Counted from the stretch's first letter, positions 11,681 to 21,469 are shown. The stretch is DNA of 64,000 nucleotides from Mesostigma viride (GCA_009746045.1 RPFO01000468.1:1-64000); one strand, 5' to 3'. The notes: generated by a model from the sequence alone, not told the origin. Program-made: numbers and translations.

Positions 11681-12900
11681 ATGTCCGTCACCATCCCCCT
11701 CCAATACCAGTCCCCCGTGACCGACTTCTCGACCCCGGGCGCCGCCACGACCTCGATCCGCGCCACTTTCCGCGACGACCAGGAGGGAATCACGATGCCC
11801 CTCCCGATCGCGTCCATCCAACGCGAGGACGACAAGAACTACTCCGTCACCGTCGTGACCTCGGAGATCCCCAAGTTCGTGACCAAAGGCGTCCTCACGC
11901 TGAACATGGACCAGGGGCACACGAAGAGCGCACTGACCGGCATCCCCGCCGCGCCCAGCGCCCTGTCGTTCCCGATGAACCGACCGGAACCGCTCGTTCC
12001 CCGCTTCAGCATCGGCGAGTTGCCGTTTATACGGACGCCGACGGAGGCCACGTTCGAGGTCGGGTTCCACTTCCCCGCGGCCGTGAACTTCACGGACCCG
12101 AACCTCCTCCAGATCACATTGACGGACAGTCTGAACCGCGTGTTCAACGACGGCACGCTGCGATCCGAGGGCAGGATCAAGAACTTCACGCTCGCGGACG
12201 CGGAAGGCGGCGAACAGGGCAAGGATTACATCCTCAATTCGTCTTGGCCTACGGCGACCTGTCGGTGTACGGCATCAACACGGGCACGATCACGGCGACG
12301 TTCCCGAGCGACGCGGTGGCGGACTCGGCCGGACGCGGAAACTTGGCCCGGTCCGCGTCGACGCTCTTCCAACTGCTCGCGACCCCGCTGTCGTTCGACA
12401 TCTTCCCGCTCGAGGGCGCACCACCAAACCTGACGACGCCGGCGACGAGCGGCGGGTTCATAATCGTGGACGGCGAAATCTACGTGGAAGTCCAATGGAA
12501 TCACCCGGTCAAGCTGGCCGAACACAACGACGCCAACACGACGGCGAACTTCGGGATGGACAAACTGGACATCATCTTCTTCCCGCTGGACAACAACGAC
12601 TACGCAGGCGGACTAGAGGCCGGCCTGCTCCCCAAAAACCCGGCGTCCGGCCCGGGCGCGTACGATTTCGTCAAGGTCAACGAGTACACGTTCCGCGTGC
12701 GTCTGAGCCTGACGGAGTGGCAGATCCTGAAGAGCGACCTCACCCCCGTCCTGGTGACCGAGGGCCTCCTACTGTTCCGCGTGCGGGCCGGGGAGTCGGC
12801 GTACAAAATGTCGTACGTGTCCGACCCTCTGAACCCGGGCGCCCCGGTGGTCCAGACCCGGACCTTGCAGGTGAGCCGCAACATGCGCGTCGTGGCCTGA
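11681..12900 (+). pseudogene. Second beta-sandwich fibre-like locus, broken
   Basis: Starts MSVTIPLQYQSPVTDFSTPG, 70 bases after the giant locus ends. The sequence is T/V/P-rich with Ig-like patterns such as EATFEVGFHFPAAVNFTDP and EIYVEVQWNHPVKLAE, and ends QVSRNMRVVA. Composition and strand match the locus upstream. It is about 400 codons long with about one break. No known family is recognised beyond the general beta-sandwich look. Confidence 0.5.
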
Positions 12901-12977
12901 GGGGCGCGAGCGGACGCCGACGCGCGACGTCGCGTCACGTCTCCCCACAATGTCTGCGCTGTTTGTATGCGCCGACG

Positions 12978-13286
12978 ATGGAGGAAACTTCCCCTTCGAC
13001 CCCTTCGACGGTCGCGAAGAGACCGTTCAAATGTCCGTCCTATTCGTGCAAAAGCGCCTTCGGCACGTACCAGAAGTGGATCCGGCATTACAACGACCAG
13101 CACACTTGGATGATGACCAAAGAGGGACAAGACCTCGTGGCGGCCGCGTGCGAGCGAGCCTCGTCCAACCCCGAACGCAACCCCACCCCCGCCGAGTTCG
13201 CAAACAGATTCGGTGTCCAAAGAGGGGAGGAGACACGCAGAGACAAGTCGATGCACCGTGATGATATCATCGTAATCATTGAATAA
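12978..13286 (+). CDS. Small C2H2 zinc-finger protein
   Basis: A 102-codon ORF starting MEETSPSTPSTVAKRPFKC. One C2H2 finger is clear at about residues 18-42: C-P-S-Y-S-C followed by a 12-residue loop and H-Y-N-D-Q-H (C-x4-C-x12-H-x4-H). The remainder is basic and probably helical. A nucleic-acid-binding regulator is likely. Small single-finger proteins are common in large DNA viruses. The ATG is chosen because it is the first that leaves only the finger-bearing part; the frame is open further upstream but that stretch overlaps the end of the fibre-like gene. It converges with the U-box-like gene. Confidence 0.6.
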   Translation: MEETSPSTPSTVAKRPFKCPSYSCKSAFGTYQKWIRHYNDQHTWMMTKEGQDLVAAACERASSNPERNPTPAEFANRFGVQRGEETRRDKSMHRDDIIVIIE

Positions 13287-13308
13287 ACCGCTTTATTCGC
13301 GACATTTA

Positions 13309-14271
13309 TTAACCATAAAAGCCTCCCGTGACGACGAATCGCATCACGCGCGCGTCGCACGATAACATGACAGCCAATTCTCTCAGAAATTCGGTCCTCT
13401 CCGTTTTCGCGGCGGACTCTTCTTCGGCGGCCACTCGCCGCATTTCATCTCTCACGCGCGCGATGTATCCCGACCGTCCGCACTCCGCCGCGTGGACGTC
13501 CACCATCGACAGCTGCACAAAATTCGAACAGAACTGCGGGTAATATTCCGACCTCAGGAGCGCGGCCGCCTCGCCGGTCGGGTATTTGGACAGGTCGATC
13601 ATCATCTCGACGACGTCGCCCGTCATGCGCTCCATCCCCGCGACGAGCGACTCCCTCTCTCGCATCGCCCGGACGAAATCCGGCCGCTTCCACAGCTCCA
13701 ACGTGGAGAGGCGCTGATACCCCAAGTCCCGCACCTGCCGGTCCAATCGCAGCAAGTCGACCGGGTGGAAAGGGTACCTGGTGACGGGGTCCTCGAACGT
13801 CCCCGACGCGACGACGTACTCGGCCAGCTTGACCGCGTCGAACCCCGCGACCCTGCGATCGGGGCGCACGAACTTGAACACCCTCTCTTTCGGCGGCAGC
13901 GGTTCCAACGTGATGGGATCCTCCGCGTTGCGCGGCCGCATGCACACCCTCCTCCGCACGGCCTCTCTGGCGCGGCGGTACGGCAACACGACGGAACGTA
14001 CCCACCGCTGGATCACGCACGCGCGCTGATGGAGCCACAGAGCGCACTCCATGCACCTCTTTCGCAGTCCTCTGTACAATACGAGCCCTCGAAACTTGCC
14101 GAACCGTCGCAGATCGTCCACGGTGGTCTTTCCGAAAGGCCGCCACGGGACCCTGTTCATGTCCCGCGCGGTCAGCCAGAACCGGGGGTAGTTCCTGGCG
14201 ACCCTTTGCGCGTTCATTCGCGCGCGACCTCCGACGCGGTCCGCCGCTCGACCCGCGTATACTGAGGACAT
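13309..14271 (-). CDS. U-box/RING-like protein
   Basis: A whole ORF of 320 residues. The middle contains EDPITLEPLPPKERVFKFV, then GFDAVKLAEYVVASGTFEDP and VTRYPF. The pattern DPIT.EP...(F/Y)D...L..Y......DP.TR.PF is that of a U-box-like modified RING fold. Proteins with this core recur in large DNA viruses and may act as ubiquitin ligase adaptors. The N-terminal 100 residues are very basic with an IQ-like stretch (ACVIQRWVRSVVLPYRRARE). The C-terminus is helical. It is divergent from the 14.4 kb gene, sharing a 96-base intergenic region. The function is inferred from the U-box-like core only. Confidence 0.55.
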   Translation of the reverse strand: MSSVYAGRAADRVGGRARMNAQRVARNYPRFWLTARDMNRVPWRPFGKTTVDDLRRFGKFRGLVLYRGLRKRCMECALWLHQRACVIQRWVRSVVLPYRRAREAVRRRVCMRPRNAEDPITLEPLPPKERVFKFVRPDRRVAGFDAVKLAEYVVASGTFEDPVTRYPFHPVDLLRLDRQVRDLGYQRLSTLELWKRPDFVRAMRERESLVAGMERMTGDVVEMMIDLSKYPTGEAAALLRSEYYPQFCSNFVQLSMVDVHAAECGRSGYIARVRDEMRRVAAEEESAAKTERTEFLRELAVMLSCDARVMRFVVTGGFYG

Positions 14272-14350
14272 CTTTTTTTCTCCGCGCTCGCAGGGCGCGG
14301 AATTCTCTTTTCTACTCCTACTGTTGTACGAGCGCCGCGCGCGTGATCAC

Positions 14351-14359
14351 ATATATATA
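14351..14359 (+). promoter_or_regulatory. TATA-like box before the 14368 gene
   Basis: ATATATATA lies directly before the purine-rich leader of the gene starting at 14368, in the gap between divergent genes. It is one of several AT-rich boxes placed close to starts in this GC-rich block. Confidence 0.5.
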
Positions 14360-14367
14360 GAGAGAGA

Positions 14368-17193
14368 ATGCCCCCGAACCGATCCAGACGCACGTCGACG
14401 CGATCGACGTCCGCGCGCGCAAGACCGCGGAAGGCCGCGCGGAAGACGGTCGCGCGAAAGAACCCCGTCGCGCGCACGAGGACGAGCGTCCGCCGCGGGG
14501 TCGCTCGACGCAGGACGCACACGACGCGGGCGGACGAGTTCGACAAATTCGACAGACGGATCGGCGACTACGACGACGCTCGCGTCCAGAGGCTTCTGAA
14601 CGAGTTCGTCCCGACCTATAACAACGTCGCCCCCTACCACGCGAAGATCGACGCCAACAACCCGGACGACCCGAATCTCGGACGCCTACGCCGCGCGGCC
14701 GAAGAAATCGCTCAAGGCAAGCTCGATTACGACCACGAAACGGCGAAAAAGAGGATGCTCGACCAGGTCAGGGGGATAATCAAGGAGAAGCTGAGCGAAC
14801 CGGCGCGGAATCCGATGGCCAACCCCCACGCGGCCGCGACCGAACTGGCCGCGCTTCGACAAAGTCAGGACGCGAGGCGGGAAGCGCGAGAGCGAGAGAA
14901 AGCCGAGGAGAAGAGGGAAAGGTACGAGAGGTACCTCGCCGAGACCGCGAAAATGTACAACCGGTCCTTCCCGGATCTCGTCCAGATGGATCCGGTCAGT
15001 TTCGTCCGAAACCCCACAAAGAACTCCAGGAGGACAGAACTCGCGGACTTAGCGAAACGGGCCGCGGAGATGGACTCGGAGAACGAAGCCCTCCGATATC
15101 TGTCCGACGCGGTGCTCGAAATGGGAAAGGCGGCGCAATCTCGCAAGGCCTATCGAGCCGAGAAGCGCGCGCTGAACGAGGAGAGACGGGCTAGACGCGC
15201 GGAAAAGGAGGCGCAAAAAAAGGCGAGCCGCGTCCACGAATCCGTTGCGCGAGAGGAACCGAGGAGGGCGGAGGGGGTCGCACAACCCCGGCAGCCCGTG
15301 TCCGTCGATCGCGCCCCCGTCGCGCGAGAAGAACCGAGGAGGACGGAGATCACGCAGTCCCGACAGGTCGTGTCGGTCGCGCCCGGTCCCGCGGCGCGAG
15401 TCGTCGACGAGCCCGGAGACGCGGCGAGGGGCGCCGGGGCCAAGAGCGGGGATCGCGCCAACGCGGGGGCGAGGAAAGCCGGACGGACGGGCCGCGGGAC
15501 CTTGGAGCACGAGTACGACACGTGGGTCGCCGGGCGGCGTCTCTACGCCACGAGGGACGGACGACCGGGCAAGGACGGCCGCGCGCCGGTCAAGAAGGGC
15601 GAACGGAAGTCGATCGCGGCCCTGATCAAACAGGGCGGACGTGTGTGCGGCAAGCGCGAGTTGGACAACGAGACGTTCCTCGCGTGGCGGAACATCGAGC
15701 ATTACCTGAAGGGCAGGGCGCATTCGTCCATGAACGCCGCCGATTACGCCCACCTCCGCGCCGAGCACAAGTACGGCGCGGAACTGCTCGACCAGTTCCG
15801 CAAGGGCAACTTCTGGCCGGGCGCCGAGCACCTCAAACAAGTGTGTCTCTTGCACCGGGAGACCCCCGCGAGTCGCGAGTACGCGAAGGGGAAAGCGACC
15901 GCCGAGGAGCGCGCGCGCAAGGCCAACGAACGCGCGGACGAACGGATGACCAGGATCCGAGAGGCGATGGCGGCGGCGCGCGAGGCGATCGAGGACGCGC
16001 GCGATCCGACCGAAGACCCGGTCACGACGTCCGCCGCGAGCGAGGGGTACGACGACCCGGACGACCCGGACGATCCGGACGAGCCGTACGCGGACGAAAG
16101 GATCGAGATCGCGAACCCGGCCGCCGACCCCGCCAGGCACAACGCGGACGCCTCGTATTACCGCCGCGCCTCGTCGCGTCGACGTCGAAGTCGAGGTCGA
16201 CGCGGGACGACGCGCCAGGTGCAAGGAGAACGGGCCGACGCGGGCCGATCAATCCGTGGTCGAAGACGCCGACTCGCCGACGCGCGACGGGCGCCCGGAC
16301 GCGACACCGGAGGCCGTGACGGCCCCGAAGTCGCGAGGGTCCAGCTCGCCCAAGTCGACGCACTGGGTCAACGCGTGCCACCCGATCTCGGGCATGCGCT
16401 CCTTCAGAGAGCGGAGGAGCGAGTCCTTCGGCTCCCACTCTTCCCACCTCCGCGCGGCGGCCGGCAGGAGTCCGCAGTTCGCGCACGGACACGAAGGGAC
16501 GGGGACGGTCGGGTCGTTTACGCGCAAGGCCTCCTTGACGAATTCCTCCGTCCAGTCCTCCGAGTCCGCCGCGGACCCGTCGCCCTCTTCCTCACCCTCC
16601 CCGCTTCGGTCCTCCTCCAGCCCCTCCTCGCTCGCCGCGTCGTCGCCGTCGAGTCCCGCGATGATCCGCCGCGTCGCCGCAACCTCCGCCTCGAGATCGG
16701 GTCGGTCCATGTGACCCATGGTCTCGACGCGCAGGGCGGCGTTGACGATCGCCAGCACGGGCGCCGGTCTCGCCGTGTCGGGGTTGTGCGTAAGGAACTC
16801 GTTCGCGCGGCGACACGTCATGTCGAGGATATTACACACGATGGCCTCCGCCAAATCCCGCGCGCGCGCGCGTCCGTCACGATCCCCGCCGTGCCGACCC
16901 ACGGCCGTCGAATCTCGCCCGGCTTTCATGAACGAGTAGGACGAGCGCGTGTGCATCCCGCACCGTCGGACGGGGTCGACCCTCATCCTACTCGCATATA
17001 TTCCCCTCGCCCGACCGGACGAAGCACCGTGTCGGTCCGAGTCACCTCGTCAGATATCCGGCACGATGCGATCGACGGGCGACACGCCGCGACCCGCTCA
17101 CGAGGGCGCGACGAGACCAAATATGTCTTACCCATATACAGACCGATTCATGAGGCCGATAGGCATCGCTCCACACGCCACGAGAAGACATAG
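14368..17193 (+). CDS. Basic, coiled-coil virion-like protein
   Basis: The N-terminus is extremely basic and proline/arginine-rich (MPPNRSRRTSTRSTSARARP), like a DNA-binding or nuclear-import tail. Residues of about 180-310 are Glu/Arg/Lys/Ala-rich and strongly predicted to form a coiled coil. A compact domain follows at about 390-510 with GTLEHEYDTWVAGRRLYATR, VCGKRELDNETFLAWRNIEHYLKG and HLKQVCLLHRETPASREYAK. A DNA-packaging or core protein role is possible but not shown. The frame remains open to 17193, but the last third (after roughly 16.25 kb) lies antisense to a better-supported gene and loses coding character, so the true product is probably shorter. Confidence 0.5.
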   Translation: MPPNRSRRTSTRSTSARARPRKAARKTVARKNPVARTRTSVRRGVARRRTHTTRADEFDKFDRRIGDYDDARVQRLLNEFVPTYNNVAPYHAKIDANNPDDPNLGRLRRAAEEIAQGKLDYDHETAKKRMLDQVRGIIKEKLSEPARNPMANPHAAATELAALRQSQDARREAREREKAEEKRERYERYLAETAKMYNRSFPDLVQMDPVSFVRNPTKNSRRTELADLAKRAAEMDSENEALRYLSDAVLEMGKAAQSRKAYRAEKRALNEERRARRAEKEAQKKASRVHESVAREEPRRAEGVAQPRQPVSVDRAPVAREEPRRTEITQSRQVVSVAPGPAARVVDEPGDAARGAGAKSGDRANAGARKAGRTGRGTLEHEYDTWVAGRRLYATRDGRPGKDGRAPVKKGERKSIAALIKQGGRVCGKRELDNETFLAWRNIEHYLKGRAHSSMNAADYAHLRAEHKYGAELLDQFRKGNFWPGAEHLKQVCLLHRETPASREYAKGKATAEERARKANERADERMTRIREAMAAAREAIEDARDPTEDPVTTSAASEGYDDPDDPDDPDEPYADERIEIANPAADPARHNADASYYRRASSRRRRSRGRRGTTRQVQGERADAGRSIRGRRRRLADARRAPGRDTGGRDGPEVARVQLAQVDALGQRVPPDLGHALLQRAEERVLRLPLFPPPRGGRQESAVRARTRRDGDGRVVYAQGLLDEFLRPVLRVRRGPVALFLTLPASVLLQPLLARRVVAVESRDDPPRRRNLRLEIGSVHVTHGLDAQGGVDDRQHGRRSRRVGVVRKELVRAATRHVEDITHDGLRQIPRARASVTIPAVPTHGRRISPGFHERVGRARVHPAPSDGVDPHPTRIYSPRPTGRSTVSVRVTSSDIRHDAIDGRHAATRSRGRDETKYVLPIYRPIHEADRHRSTRHEKT
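16249..16956 (-). CDS. Acidic protein of unknown function
   Basis: About 236 codons. The ATG giving MHTRSSYSFMKAGRDSTAV is preferred over one 30 bases upstream because a TATATA box (near 16996 on the plus strand) would otherwise crowd the start. A helical N-terminal domain (LAEAIVCNILDMTCRRANEF, IVNAALRVETMGHM) precedes an acidic linker. A C-terminal part carries CPCANCGL and WEEWEPKDSLLRSLKERMPE. The Cys pair could bind metal. A truncated copy of its 5' end lies at about 18.6-18.8 kb. No family is recognised. Confidence 0.5.
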   Translation of the reverse strand: MHTRSSYSFMKAGRDSTAVGRHGGDRDGRARARDLAEAIVCNILDMTCRRANEFLTHNPDTARPAPVLAIVNAALRVETMGHMDRPDLEAEVAATRRIIAGLDGDDAASEEGLEEDRSGEGEEEGDGSAADSEDWTEEFVKEALRVNDPTVPVPSCPCANCGLLPAAARRWEEWEPKDSLLRSLKERMPEIGWHALTQCVDLGELDPRDFGAVTASGVASGRPSRVGESASSTTD

Positions 17194-18594
17194 ATCTCGG
17201 CGGAAAGCTCCGGTCCCGCCCCCGACCGTGGAATTGACGACGGAGGCACCGGCGGAGACGTACGACTCGCCCGTGCTCGTGACGGCCACGTTCAGCGCGC
17301 CGGTCGTCGGCTTCAGTCTGTCGGCGCTTTCGCTGTCCAACGGGACCGCGAACTCGCTCGCGGGAGAGGGCGCGTCGTATACGTTCTACGTTCAATCGAC
17401 CGCGCCGTACACCGCCACGAGGATTTCCGTCGGCGCGGGACTGGTAAGCGTGTTCGGTACGTCCCGGGGGTCACCAACCTGGCATCGAACACCATTTCGT
17501 TCACGTACCTCCCTCCCCTGACCGTGGGACTGACGACGACCGCACCGGCGGAAACGTACGACTCGCCCGTGCTCGTGACGGCCACGTTCAGCGCGCCGGT
17601 CGTCGGCTTCAGTCTGTCGGCGCTTTCGCTGTCCAACGGGACCGCGAACTCGCTCGCGGGAGAGGGCGCGTCGTATACGTTCTACGTTCAATCTACCACG
17701 CCATACACCGCGACGACGATTTCCGTCGGCGCGGGACTGGTAAACGCGCTCGGTACGTCACCGGGGGTCACCAACTTGGCATCGAACACCATGTCGTTTA
17801 CGTATCTCGCGTACAATCCGAAGACCGATTCCACTCTCATGGCTTGGTACGACCCATCCGACCTGTCGACTCTCACCGACAGCGCGGGGACGGGGACCGC
17901 GAGCGTCGGCGGTAAGGTGCGCACGATGGCCAACAAGGCTCAGAGCGCTTATAACCTGTCCCAGACCACAGCGTCGACGCAACCCGAACTGGACGCGCGT
18001 TCGGGCGGGGTCGCGGACAAGTGGCTGAGGTTCTACGCGTACCCGAACCGGAGATACTTGTACCACGTTTCGACGCCTTTCTTGAATGCGAGCACGCGTA
18101 CCGTCGTCGTCGTCTTCAAACAACGCAACACGGCCTCTGCACGCCCGGATCCTTACACCGCCGCCGGCGCGTCGACGGATAAAGGGGTCGTGTTCGTGGC
18201 GGGGGGGCTGAGCACGTTCGGCATGCCGCGGATCGCGTACGATACGTCTTTGCTGACCATGAAAGCGTATTCCGGCGCGAGTACGTTCAATACGCTGGCA
18301 ACCAGCGCCGATATATTCGACGACCAGACCCACATCGCGCACGTGGCGTACGACACGGCGTCGACGTCCAAGGTATGGAGCGCGGCTCTGGATGGCGCAA
18401 ACGGGACCAATTACCAGGGGACGCTGAGCTCGGCCCCCGCATACTCTGGCTTTTCGATAGGCGGGAGTTTCACCAGTCCGTATTACGCATTTGACGGGTG
18501 GATAGGAGAGGTGATGGTATTCAACGTGTGCAAGACGTCGTCCGACCTCGCCGTCGTCAACGCGTACCTTAAGTACCGGTGGGGCACCGAGTGA
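17123..18594 (+). pseudogene. Adhesin-like locus: two Ig-like repeats plus LamG-like domain, broken
   Basis: Starts MSYPYTDRFMRPIGIAPHAT, then a basic stretch. Two near-identical copies of a bacterial Ig-like (Big_12-type) domain follow, with PVLVTATFSAPVVGFSLSAL, SLSNGTANSLAGEG and YTFYVQST. The C-terminal 230 residues resemble a LamG/concanavalin-like lectin fold: LMAWYDPSDLSTLTDSAGTG near the start and a closing FDGWIGEVMVFN followed by VNAYLKYRWG, the usual end of such domains. This architecture suits a glycan-binding virion surface protein. The locus is broken, with about one break. The Ig-like module resembles bacterial adhesins, so transfer from a bacterium or phage is possible. Confidence 0.6.
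17225..17816 (+). repeat. Tandem duplication of a 296-bp Ig-like unit
   Basis: Two adjacent units with a period of 296 bases (17225-17520 and 17521-17816) are nearly identical over the central part, from the GCACCGGCGGA segment onward. Each encodes one Ig-like domain. The low divergence points to a recent duplication. Confidence 0.75.
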
Positions 18595-18599
18595 GCGCC

Positions 18600-18790
18600 C
18601 CGCGACCACTCGCGCCACCGAATCTTCCGTACCACCTTCGCGCGCTTCCGTCACGATTTACGACCAGCCGATCCACGGCCGTCGGATCGCGACCGGTTTT
18701 CACGAACGAGTAGGATGAACGCGTCGTCGTCACGCACCGTCGGTTAGGGGTCCTGCTCGAATATATTCCCCACACTGACCGGACGAAGCA
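18600..18790 (-). pseudogene. Truncated copy of the 5' end of the 16.2-17.0 kb gene
   Basis: Read on the minus strand this stretch gives TRSSYSFVKTGRDPTAV, matching TRSSYSFMKAGRDSTAV at the start of the acidic gene at 16.25-16.96 kb. The upstream flank also matches: an AATATATTCCCC box and the segment GACCGGACGAAGCACCG occur at both places. Only about the first 30-35 codons and the promoter are present, so this is a partial duplicate of a gene start together with its promoter. Confidence 0.6.
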
Positions 18791-18902
18791 CCGGATCGGC
18801 CAGACCCACCACCACTCGCGAGAACCGAATCCTCGTCCGGACGCCTCGACTGTCCCGCGCGTCCCGCGCTCGAGACAAAAGCCGAGACCTTACGAGTATA
18901 CG

Positions 18903-20102
18903 ATGACGGACACGGCGGACATGCCTATTGTCCATAACCCAACGGGAGGGTCTCCCGCCGATAAGACCGTCGCCGCGGCCGCGGAGGGCACGGCGGACGT
19001 CCACGCGCCTCGGCGGTTCGAGATCCCCGACTTCCTGCAGCGGAAGGCCGCCGTCGCCCCGAGCGAGCTGTACGCGAACGCGCACATCTGGAACGAGATC
19101 GCCAAACACATGGACACGGAGTCCGTCCTCAAGGTCCGCCAGGCGTTCGAGGGACGCGAGGACGCCGCCGACGTCCGCGACGTCCTGGCGAGCGAGCGGG
19201 AGACGCGGGTCGCCAAGGCCCGCGCGCTCCTGCGTCCGATCCAGCAAAAGTTGCTGGAGTCTTCGCGATCGGGCGACGCGGTCCTGTTCAACCAGGCCGT
19301 GGACGAGTTCCGGACGGCCGCGAAGACCGTCGACGTCGCGTCCGCCCCGGACATCTGCGTCCTCGACCTGGCGACGGCCGCCCTCGAGCCGACGCCCGGC
19401 GCGTGGACGCGCGACCACGCGAACGCCCTCCGCCTGATCTTCCCCCTCCCGAGCTCCGACCGCGCGGACAAGGTGGCGGCGCACTTCGGCGAGCTGACGC
19501 GGTCCGCGTACCTCCTGGTCAAGGGCGACGACGGCCACAAGTCCCTCCCGATCGTCACGGCGGGGTTCGCGTTCGCGCACGCGTACGGGGCGGAGGCCGG
19601 GATCGCGTTCATGTGCACCCTGCTGATCTTCTTCCGCACGCACACCCGCCGGAGGTGCTACCGCCTGATGATAGAGATGTTCCGCCGCACGACGGCCGAA
19701 CTTCCGCGCACGGCGCGCGGGCCGCCGATCCGATCGATCGTCCACGCGTGCAACGCGATCCACGACAACCGCCGGATCAAGAACTTCCACCACGAGGTCA
19801 TGCGGTGCGTGTTGCCGCGCGGGATGGAAGTCCGCGCCTACCGCGCGTCCAAGGACGACTACAAGTGCGTGCGATCCGGCGACATGTCATCGTTCGACGC
19901 GTGGCTGGACGCGAAGAAGGCGGAGATCGACGCGAAGGCGGACGAGCACCGCGCGACGCTGAAGAGGGTGCACGCGATGATGAACGAGGGGACGGCCGGC
20001 AAGATGGCCTACGTGTCGTTCAAGTTCGGTCGCGCGATCGCGCACCTGCCCCCTTGCTTCCCGGATACGTGGCCGTACGTCCCTTACTTCTACGCCATCT
20101 GA
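18903..20102 (+). CDS. Unknown 399-residue protein
   Basis: A whole ORF starting MTDTADMPIVHNPTGG, preceded by GAGTATACG. The N-terminal 50 residues are disordered. Then comes a helical region (ELYANAHIWNEIAKHMDTES, VLKVRQAFEGREDAADVRDV) that faintly recalls an F-box-like opening. The central part AFAHAYGAEAGIAFMCTLLI could pack as a hydrophobic core rather than a membrane segment, since it is followed by RTHTRRRCYRLMIEMFRR. The C-terminus is helical with Lys/Asp-rich repeats. No enzyme motif was found. It is followed 43 bases later by another gene on the same strand. Confidence 0.55.
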   Translation: MTDTADMPIVHNPTGGSPADKTVAAAAEGTADVHAPRRFEIPDFLQRKAAVAPSELYANAHIWNEIAKHMDTESVLKVRQAFEGREDAADVRDVLASERETRVAKARALLRPIQQKLLESSRSGDAVLFNQAVDEFRTAAKTVDVASAPDICVLDLATAALEPTPGAWTRDHANALRLIFPLPSSDRADKVAAHFGELTRSAYLLVKGDDGHKSLPIVTAGFAFAHAYGAEAGIAFMCTLLIFFRTHTRRRCYRLMIEMFRRTTAELPRTARGPPIRSIVHACNAIHDNRRIKNFHHEVMRCVLPRGMEVRAYRASKDDYKCVRSGDMSSFDAWLDAKKAEIDAKADEHRATLKRVHAMMNEGTAGKMAYVSFKFGRAIAHLPPCFPDTWPYVPYFYAI

Positions 20103-20144
20103 CGCGCCGTTTTTTATCGCTCGGTGTAAGTATAAGACGGCGAG

Positions 20145-20672
20145 ATGACGGTGGTCCAACGCATGATGCCCTTCGTGACGCTCAACTGCCCCATCTGGAG
20201 CGCGTTCCCCCAGGCGGGGATCGCCCGGCCCGCGTTCAACTGGAGCGACATGTACCGCTCCCCTCACACCAGGATCGGGTACGTGACCTACGACAACGCG
20301 CCCCCCTCGCCCGAGCGGTCGTACGCGAAAAACGCGGACTTGGCCGGCAGGCGGTGGAAGGTCTGGTTCCAATGGTGGCCCTCGAGCGCCCCGTCCGAGG
20401 ACGACAAGCGCGCGGCCGACATGATCGCCAAGATCCTGGTGGGGGAGTACGCGGTCGACGGCCTGACGGTGGTCGCGCCGGACCCGCCGCCGGGCAGCGT
20501 CGGACCGGGACACTACCTGGTCCTGACCTCGGGGAGTTCGAACGGCCCGGCCGTCCCCTTGGCGGATTTCCAGGCGGCCGACAGCACCCTGTCGAACTGG
20601 CAACTCGACCCGTTAGCGACGGAACCGGACCTGGTGAGGTACGTGTACAAGGCGTCCGTGCCCGACAACTAG
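20145..20672 (+). CDS. Unknown 175-residue protein
   Basis: A whole ORF starting MTVVQRMMPFVTLNCPIWSA, with AAGTATAAG about 15 bases before the ATG. It is aromatic-rich (RRWKVWFQWWPSS) with a central DDKRAADMIAKILVGEY helix and a beta-rich second half. No signal peptide, membrane helix or known motif is seen. It is probably a small structural or accessory viral protein. Confidence 0.5.
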   Translation: MTVVQRMMPFVTLNCPIWSAFPQAGIARPAFNWSDMYRSPHTRIGYVTYDNAPPSPERSYAKNADLAGRRWKVWFQWWPSSAPSEDDKRAADMIAKILVGEYAVDGLTVVAPDPPPGSVGPGHYLVLTSGSSNGPAVPLADFQAADSTLSNWQLDPLATEPDLVRYVYKASVPDN

Positions 20673-21430
20673 CCGCGTCGCGCGCACCGGACGCGCACCG
20701 GACGCGCCCGCGGAACGACGGATTAACTAGCTAGAGAGTACGCACAGAAATCGTGCCTGACACGCATGCAGATTGGACGGCATACCCATGGGGATCGTAA
20801 TGAACATGAAGCTTTATTGAATGGAATGAATATTGATGTGTTAATAAACGTACAAAAATCGTTTTCTCACGATCACAAAGTGTCCATAGTTCCTTCCAGG
20901 CGCACACGGCGCGGCACAGCGTCCGGGGTCCATCGGCGCGCGGACACTCGGGACATCCCGCGCGTCCTCGACCGCCCCACAGGGCACGAGGGGCGCGAGT
21001 GGATCGACCTCCATGGGGGTGACAGACAGGGAGGGGTCCGGCACCGCGGCGGGACCGTCGGACTCGCCCGGCGTCCCCGCGAGACTATCGGACACGTCCC
21101 GTGTCTCGTTCATTCTACCGTGCGCGCTTCTATCGTTGAGAGGGAGAGAGGAAGGGATGAGGGGAGACGAGGGTCTCGGCGGCTCATGTAGGCGCACTCC
21201 TCCCGATCCTCCGAACCGACACGGATCCGATCCTCCGAACCGACACGGGGATCGTCCGTCCCGCGGATCGACACGGCGCCAATCGACGGTCCCAAACCCG
21301 CGAATCGTACCCGAATCGCGTCCGTCCCGCGGATCCGGCGCGCCGTACGTGGACCTCCCCGTGGACCTTCCCGTGGATCTCCTCGTGCCAGGACCCTACC
21401 CGTCCCCAATTTCCCGCCAAAACCGATCGA
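20673..21430. other. Intergenic region with AT-rich 3' ends and one doubtful minus-strand ORF
   Basis: After the 20145 gene comes an AT-rich patch near 20790-20860 with AATAAAC and ATTGAAT that could hold transcript ends. A 118-residue minus-strand ORF (20841-21197) starts MRLHEPPRPSSPLIPSSLPL and is proline-rich. I see no family and give it little weight. A 20-base direct repeat (GATCCTCCGAACCGACACGG) occurs twice near 21210-21245. Confidence 0.35.
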
Positions 21431-21469
21431 TTCGATTGGTCGCTACTTGGAGCGCCGCGCCATCCGTAA

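Noticed and set aside
16250-17193. C-terminal third of the basic coiled-coil ORF as a real protein part
   Set aside because: It is Arg-rich and antisense to a better-supported acidic protein; it has no coding character of its own.
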